Of a DNA stretch of 64,000 bases, positions 58,137 through 64,000 are shown in pieces. Made by a program: the position numbers and the translations under genes. The stretch comes from Calliopum simillimum (Eukaryota > Arthropoda > Insecta > Diptera > Lauxaniidae), in the NCBI GenBank assembly GCA_951812925.1, contig OX638372.1:54744028-54808027 (forward strand), given 5' to 3'. How positions within the stretch are numbered: the stretch's first letter is position 1; the number at the start of each line of letters is the position of its first letter. The notes below the pieces were generated by a model. It worked only from the letters and a program-made list of their open reading frames with translations. It was not told the origin of the DNA and searched no databases.

Positions 58137-60653
58137 TGAATTGGGATAACAAGATTTTCAATCTTAAGTGGAATGCCTTTTTAACAAAAAAATAGAAAAA
58201 CATTTCATTCGTTTCAACACTTTCCAATGCTTCCATATAATTTCGACAACTTAAAAAATCAAAAATTTGTGGCGTCAAATCAGAATCAATAAACTATGGA
58301 AATATTTTTGTGTAATGTGGAATACTAATTTGAAATCAATACTAGGCATGTTCACATTAAATTAACCGTAAGAATTTTTGAATAAAATTGACAATCAAAA
58401 ACGGACATACACAAGTACATGTACTTGATCTTATAAAACTCTACTGGATGATATATATTGCACTGGAGGAGAAGCAAGCTAAATTATTAATAAAAGGAAA
58501 GCTTACAGCTTAAAGACTTTGCCGCATCAACTGCTTTGATTGCAATCAACATTCAACTTTATACTCGTACTTCATTTTTTATGAATATTGCTTTAATCAC
58601 ACATATTCTGTAAGGTAAGAATCGTACAATTCTATTATAATTTTTGACAAAGTATTTTCCTTTGTCACTACTACTGTGAAAATACTGCTTATGTGGTTAT
58701 CAATAACATAAAGTTTATTCTAGGAATCTTGAAGTAATCCGAAAAATCGGACCAAACTTGCTTCAACACATTCAACATTTGGAATTAAATTATGAAAAAA
58801 TTTCACTTGTATTCTCTCACTCAGATATGCCAACAATTTATATGTATATATTTATGAAAAGGGCTGGGTTATTTCTGCAACACATAATAGCTTTGCACAA
58901 CATTAAATGAGACTGGGGTATATACTTATTTATGTGTATATTTTTTTGTTTTTTACTGTAGTATATATTATATGAAATAAATTTTTCCACTCTAATGAAG
59001 AATATTGCATAATTATTTTAACCATCTGCTAAAGAAATGATAATGCCTGATAGTACTATTTTTGCAAATAATACTCAAGGTTTTTATTACTACTTTAGCT
59101 AATTAAATGTCATTTCTAAAAATATTCATTCTATTGAACTTTGATAGTTTAAGTTTCTGCGAAATCATACTTTTTGGACCAAACTTTAAAAATTGTCTCG
59201 TTTTTTTTATGCTGCGCCTCATCTAAGGCGGCTTTTAAATACATATTGCGGGTTTGGGGGTATTATAAATCTTACGTAATAAAAAAACTAAGAGTTTGCC
59301 GTGTGGCCGAAACTCGTCCATTTCGATTTGACTTTAAAATATAATGGTCATGTTATAGTTCCTTAGTGCTTACCCTATCTCTATACTAAATTTCATAAAA
59401 ATCGATGCAGCGGCTTAGCCGTGAAAGCGTTTTTTCCATTTAGAGGCGTAGCTACGCCCACTTTTAAAAAAATGGAAAATCCTATGCACTTATATATTTA
59501 TAAATGGATTTCACGATTTTTACTATGGTTTTTCACTACCAAGCCCAAATATTGAAAGATACACGTTACAATTAATCATTGTATGTAATTTTTAATACAT
59601 ACTCAATTTTCGTTCAACAAATATTTACGTCCATTTTTATATCTATGAAACAAAAAATGTTGACTTGGAAACTGTCCTACAATTACGAAATGCTTCAAGG
59701 GAGGAGGGAAGTCTAGAGTAGCGCTAATAATAATTGTCCTTGTTAGCATTACAAGGGAAGAAGGGGTATCAAAAATTGTTAAATTTGGCGTTGCGTAATT
59801 TAAGGATGGTCCCATATAATTGGAATAGACATGTGACTTGTTCACGATTTTCTAAGTTGAGATTTAACTATCTTATTTTTTATACGTTTGGACTGAATAT
59901 TCCATCTAAATATGTAAGTTCAATAAAAATTGAGTGTATTTCAAATAGTAGTAAGGGGAAACCTAACCTAACATATTATAAATAGCGCTGAAAGTATACA
60001 TATTGTATTAAATTTTCTAAACGTCTCATTTAATAGTGTCAGCTGCAACAATTTATCCTAACAAATATATATGTAATTAGGGTCATCATGTGCTTAAAAA
60101 ACAAAACTTTAATGTGATTATATTTACTTTCTCTGCAACAAAGAATGGGTTCTGTTGATTATTTTTATGGCATATCTGAGACTTGTTTTTTTCATAAAAA
60201 AAAAGTGTTTTACACTTCTCTAAGAAAATTTTATTGTATGGTCAATAAAAATTAAAAAAATTATCTTCGCTCAAGCAGTCTGTTTCTCTACCAGTATTGA
60301 ATAAAAGATGATTATTGTATACAAAAATTTTTAAATCAATATTTAATATCAATGCACCAATGTGAAATTTCAGTGATACAAAAATTTAACATTCATCGTT
60401 CATAAAGGTATCTTTATTCATGCTCATGTGAATTTATTCATTTAATTTTGTTTTGAATAAGGCGTTTTTTTGAGAAAACTAGTTATCTATTTCAAGTTCC
60501 ATGTGAAAAACATAAAGAAAATATTCGTATTTATTTTTTACTGGTTTGAGAAACATTTCGCTATAAATTCTACATATTTTCTCCGAAATTCGATACATAA
60601 TTTTTTTTAGTTTATAAAACCCTATATATTAATAAATACTTTTAATTTTTCAG
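57370..60653. other. intergenic, no gene recognised
   Basis: 58103-58135 is a poly-T run. 59380-59480 contains GCAGCGGCTTAGCCGTGAAA and GTAGCTACGCCCACTTT, a phrase style typical of dispersed fly repeats, but no edges were found. Confidence 0.35.
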
Positions 60654-60782
60654 TTATGGTCCATTCACAACTATGCTGATTATAGATGATGAAGCTAAAC
60701 TTTAAATATTGCATTCGGGACACTATATTGGTAAGTTTCAAGGCCAATGGCAAAATTCAAAAATGTTTTTACAATAGTGCAT

Positions 60783-60853
60783 ATGATTATAAACTCGGAT
60801 CTAATTACTGAAATCCTTACCAAATTCATGTTGACGCGAATATTATGATGCAT
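60783..60853 (+). ncRNA. snoRNA-like unit A1 (intron 1 of host gene)
   Basis: Starts ATGATTATAA (box C-like), then CGGATCTAATTACTGAAA (CTGA at 60807-60811 region) and CCTTACCAA; ends near TTATGATGCAT. Flanks TGCAT/ATGCA could pair. Shares this core with A2. Box D at the 3' end is not clear, so class is uncertain. Confidence 0.35.
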
Positions 60854-61058
60854 TTTTGATACAAAACATTTATTTATGCATATAAACTTTGTATATCAAT
60901 ATATATAATTATGCTTCTCATTCCATATTTTTAGAATTCACATAAAACAAATGGAAAGAGTCAAATGCTTTATTTGTTGCTTCAGGAGCTTTGCACGTTT
61001 ATTTTGAAAGGTAAATAATACAACTTTTTAATGGGTTGAGCATTAACTTATTTTTGCA

Positions 61059-61130
61059 ATGATTATAACAACGGATCTAATTACTGAAACCTTACCAATT
61101 AAAATTCTTGTGGATATAAGTTTATGAGCG
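61059..61130 (+). ncRNA. snoRNA-like unit A2 (intron 2 of host gene)
   Basis: ATGATTATAA, ACGGATCTAATTACTGAAAC, CTTACCAA as in A1; the 3' half is related but diverged. The best-conserved stretch is CGGATCTAATTA directly before CTGA, where a C/D box RNA would carry its guide. Confidence 0.35.
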
Positions 61131-61316
61131 TTCTTTTATAAACACTTATGTCAGAAAAAGTTTGCGAGTCTCTTAAATTAATTTTTTTTTTTTTTTATTT
61201 TTCAGATTGCTGTTCATATTAAACAGAAACTACTATAGGTAAGTTTAGCAAACAAATTTTTTTTAACAAACTTCATCGCGAAAAGCCATTAGCTTCAAGT
61301 TGCAAAATTTTTTACA

Positions 61317-61387
61317 ATGATGATAATAATTACCGTATGAGCTAATCTATGACTAAAACAATACGGCTGCACATTAAGTGTAACTGA
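61317..61387 (+). ncRNA. probable box C/D-type snoRNA B1 (intron 3 of host gene)
   Basis: 71 nt from ATGATGA (box C) to CTGA (box D). Inside: CCGTAT and ATACGG can pair (61333-61338 with 61361-61366), followed by GCACA. Similarity with B2 starts exactly at box C and ends exactly at box D. No good terminal stem was seen; the internal hairpin plus ACA leaves an H/ACA reading open. Confidence 0.55.
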
Positions 61388-61673
61388 CACATTTTCAATT
61401 TAAATGGAAAAAGTTTAATTATTCGCAAACATTTACTAATTTCTTTTTTTTTTTTTTTCAGCGAATACTGTAACAAACCCTCTGATAAATGCTACAATAC
61501 TTAAATGCTCACAAATAAAGGTAATTGCGTGCGTGGACTTGTTATTTTCATAAGTACAATGTATCGCTAAAATATTCTTCTAGCTAACTTTAACAAATTA
61601 AATCTTGTTAAATATAAATTTAACCTTTTATACTTTTATTTTTGTTTCTTTTGGAAACTACTTAATTAAATAT

Positions 61674-61744
61674 ATGATGATAACAATTACCGTATGAGTT
61701 CTCCTATGACTAAAACAATACGGCTGCACATTTTGTGTAACTGA
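61674..61744 (+). ncRNA. probable box C/D-type snoRNA B2 (intron 4 of host gene)
   Basis: Also 71 nt, ATGATGA to CTGA, differing from B1 mainly in a six-base block (GTTCTC against GCTAAT) and two bases before the D box. CCGTAT/ATACGG pairing kept. Confidence 0.55.
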
Positions 61745-62085
61745 TTCAATTTCGACTTGTACTAGTTTATTTTTGCATATTACTTATTCTCTTTTTATTC
61801 TAAACAAAAACTTTTTTGTTCTGTACTTTTTCAGTGTTTGCAGTTTTTACTAAATAATTTTGTGATAATCGCTTCAATACCTAAGTGAAGGTAAATATCA
61901 ACATTTAAAACTTGTTTTTTTTTAATACTCGTCGTACTTTGGATTTTGAATGCAAAATATGATAACAGGTTGCGTGAACATTTGCAAACGTCAGACATAA
62001 ACCACACTGACATTAGCAGAAAAACGCCCATTTCTAACATAGTAAGGGAACTGTCACAAATTTTTGTTTTGCGTGTGTATTAATA

Positions 62086-63587
62086 CAGTGTAGGAAAAAA
62101 TAATAGGGACACACATGTCATTATAACGCATGTAAAAATAGTATTTTTCTCTGCAGACAGTTTTTGGTGGAATCCACAGTAAAGTTACGTTATGCAACGG
62201 GACTTAAAAACGAAAATCCCAGTTTATTAGCTGATATTGTCAATTCGAAAAAACTATAAAAATTGTTCACATTTCGTTTTGGGACTGGAAAAATAATAGG
62301 GACAAAACATGATTTTAAGTGTTAGGTTCCTGTTATAGAGCTTGTTGATTTAAAAGTGTTAAGTTGTGTATTATTGTAGTGAAATAATGTTAAATATTTG
62401 CCTGTGCAATTTGATAGATTACAGCGAAATTTATACAAAACGGGTCGAGGAGTCTCTTGTACCGACAGGAGAAAATTAAATAGAATCTAAGGGTTGCGGG
62501 TAAAACCATAAAGCAAATTGTAACTATAAAGAATTCCTCTGAGGCCATGATATTTAAAGCTTTGAAATCAGTTCCGGAAAAAGAAAAAAACCAACAAACC
62601 TCAAGACAGTTCGATAACACTCTTGTGAGGCATTCGAAAAAAAATTAATTTCGTTTATCCACTGACCTCAAGCTGGCTCCAAGAGCTCCAGTTACAAGCC
62701 TCACTGTAAGAAACAAGCTTCGAGAAGAAAGGTTGTGCGGCAGGAGTACAAGAAAAGTACACTTTTTAAGCCAAAAGAACATATCCCAGATAATTAATTT
62801 CGCCACCAAGCTCAAGTTTTGCCAAAACTTAAAATCGGCTGTGGTTTGACGAAACTCAAATTTAGTTGTTTGGTTCTGGTGGTTGATTTTTTGTTAGATG
62901 GCCTTAGAATGCAGCATTCGAAACCAGATACACTAGGCAGCAAGCTAAACATGGTGATGTGATATCATGATATGGGGTTAATTTTCGGCGGCAGGCTATG
63001 TTGACATCCTCTAATCAGTTATGCGGCCTTATATTGGAGAGAAAATTCCTTTGATCTGAGATGTCATGCATTGTTATGACCCCAAATATTCATCAAAGCT
63101 AGTGAAGCCATGAATGAATAAAAAAAAAAAAACCCATTGAGCATGTCTGGGGAGTACTTGGTTTTCATAAATCAAAAAAATAAAACCGATTTATTGTAAA
63201 AAATAAAAGAAGGTTGATACTCGACATTGGTTTAAATTTGTGCAAGTTTTATGGAATCTATGGAGATGCTTTAAGATACACTTAAAATGCAGGGAGCTTC
63301 GACCAAATATTGAACTGGTGATGTTTTAAAACTCGTGTAAGAACTAAAATAAGAGTTAATCCATAGCTAAATGACAAATGACGCTTGTCCCTATTATTTT
63401 TCCCAGGATGGAAACTAAGAATGTCGTGTATTTTTTTTATCCAAGGTCTTGAAGTCAATTACTTTTCAGTTTCTTTAAACTATACTAAAATTACCTCAAA
63501 TTGCATAATACATTTTCTAGAGTTACTGTTAAATGATTTAGTTGAAAATCTAAAAAATGCTTGTCCCTATTACTTTTTCCAACACTG
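62086..63587 (+). mobile_element. Tc1-like element with IR/DR ends
   Basis: Outer ends CAGTGTAGGAAAAAATAATA (left, after TA) and TTACTTTTTCCAACACTG (right). A second inner pair lies about 200 bp inside each end: GGAAAAATAATAGGGACA at 62287 and TGTCCCTATTATTTTTCC at 63388. Two binding-site-like repeats per end is the IR/DR arrangement of Tc1 elements such as Sleeping Beauty and Paris. Interior holds a broken transposase. Confidence 0.85.
62390..63190 (+). pseudogene. Tc1-like transposase, heavily decayed
   Basis: Recognisable pieces in several frames: SSEAIFKALKSVPEKEKN and APRAPVTSLTVRNKLRE (HTH/linker region), a MIWG-like segment near 62970, and PIEHVWGVLG near 63134 that contains the third catalytic Glu. 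Many stops and frameshifts. Confidence 0.7.
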
Positions 63588-63611
63588 CATATAGATTTTC
63601 ATATTATTTTC

Positions 63612-63679
63612 GTAAAGATGTGCATTACCGTATGACTTGCCAAGTCTAAATATACGACTGCATATTTTTTGTATTCTGG
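63612..63679 (+). ncRNA. diverged snoRNA-like unit B3
   Basis: Contains ATTACCGTATGACTT, AAGTC and ATACGACTGCATA; aligns with B1/B2 from box C position to GTATTCTGG (box D-like, CTGG). The CGTAT/ATACG stem is kept and an extra GACTT/AAGTC stem is possible. Boxes are imperfect, so it may be a pseudogene. Confidence 0.4.
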
Positions 63680-63689
63680 ACGGGCAAAA

Positions 63690-64000
63690 AATATCTACGA
63701 ATTAGGTTACCGTTAAGGAGATATTCAATAAAAAATTCAATTTTTTACTCGCACATGTACAACATCACACTAATAACACACAGAGAACATAGAAAAAAAC
63801 GTCGAACAACGGTATTTTTGAAAAAACACAAACCATATTAAATATAAACATTTTCGATGTATTTGGCAACGCCGAATCCTGTGTCACAATTGCTCTATCT
63901 TATATGGTTTTTGAGATATCTTTATCTCATAGTACAAAAACACGATTTTTGAGCTTAGGATGTCACAAAAACCATACAAGATAGAGGAATTGTGAGATTG
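63690..64000. repeat. start of another repeat of the 'GAGATATC' hairpin group
   Basis: Contains AATTGCTCTATCTTATATGG followed by TTTTTGAGATATC, then an inverted partial copy (CCATACAAGATAGAGGAATT) at the window edge. Probably the arm of a foldback running off the right end. Confidence 0.5.

Larger units (their letters stand above)
60654..61890 (+). ncRNA. putative snoRNA host gene: five short non-coding exons
   Basis: Exon-like blocks with clean splice signals: 60654-60730, 60935-61010, 61206-61238, 61462-61520, 61835-61890. Each is preceded by a T-rich tract plus CAG/TAG and followed by GTAAG, GTAAAT or GTAAT. They are 33-77 bp, have stops in all frames when joined, and differ from one another, whereas the introns carry recurring small units (about 60783, 61059, 61317, 61674). 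Exons not conserved, introns repeated: the pattern of fly 'UHG' snoRNA host genes. First and last exons not located; a Tc1-like element lies downstream of the last block. Confidence 0.55.

Noticed and set aside
1..64000. CRISPR arrays, operons or ribosome-binding sites
   Set aside because: The window is eukaryotic (spliced genes, fly proteins, mariner/Tc1 elements); the repeats seen are transposons, not spacer arrays.

Overview
The window is AT-rich, intron-rich nuclear DNA of a fly (Diptera; gene identities suggest a higher fly, but the species cannot be read from the sequence). It carries two recognisable protein genes that are divergent and head-to-head, one probable non-coding snoRNA host gene, and an unusually dense, layered set of DNA transposons, foldback (hairpin) elements and MITEs.

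Left half (41-32520, minus strand): the 5' part of domeless (dome), the JAK/STAT cytokine receptor. I could join eleven coding exons with consistent splice phases, giving about 738 residues: signal peptide, an N-terminal cysteine-containing domain, a cytokine-receptor module with two cysteine pairs and a WSEPS box, then further fibronectin type III modules. The rest (last extracellular modules, membrane helix, STAT-binding tail) lies beyond base 1. The start codon sits alone in exon 1 (ATG + CG), and intron 1 (12785-32515, 19.7 kb) is packed with mobile DNA: three mariner relics, two palindromic Tc1-like elements, two of three pogo-like TA-flanked elements, several foldbacks, a three-copy repeat family and a dead LINE tail. 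Intron 4 (5772-12405) holds another nested foldback with a 472-bp direct duplication carrying tRNA-derived SINE heads, plus a mariner.

Middle (32521-39937): dome leader/promoter region, then an intergenic run of MITE-like elements, several flanked by TTAA, including one with a second element nested inside it. A paralogous copy nearby preserves the empty site.

Right-centre (39938-51219, plus strand): nonA, a DBHS (NONO/SFPQ/PSPC1 type) nuclear RNA-binding protein, complete in five coding exons (676 residues), with large introns and a possible alternative C-terminus made by reading into intron 4.

Right end: 51.3-60.6 kb shows no gene I recognise. At 60.65-61.9 kb a series of very short non-coding exons with clean splice sites alternates with introns each carrying a repeated small structured RNA-like unit (two families, 2-3 copies each). 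This looks like a snoRNA host gene, with a Tc1-like element of IR/DR architecture inserted in the following interval. The two coding genes act separately (JAK/STAT signalling; nuclear RNA metabolism). Their adjacency here probably reflects shared membership of the dipteran X/Muller A gene set.
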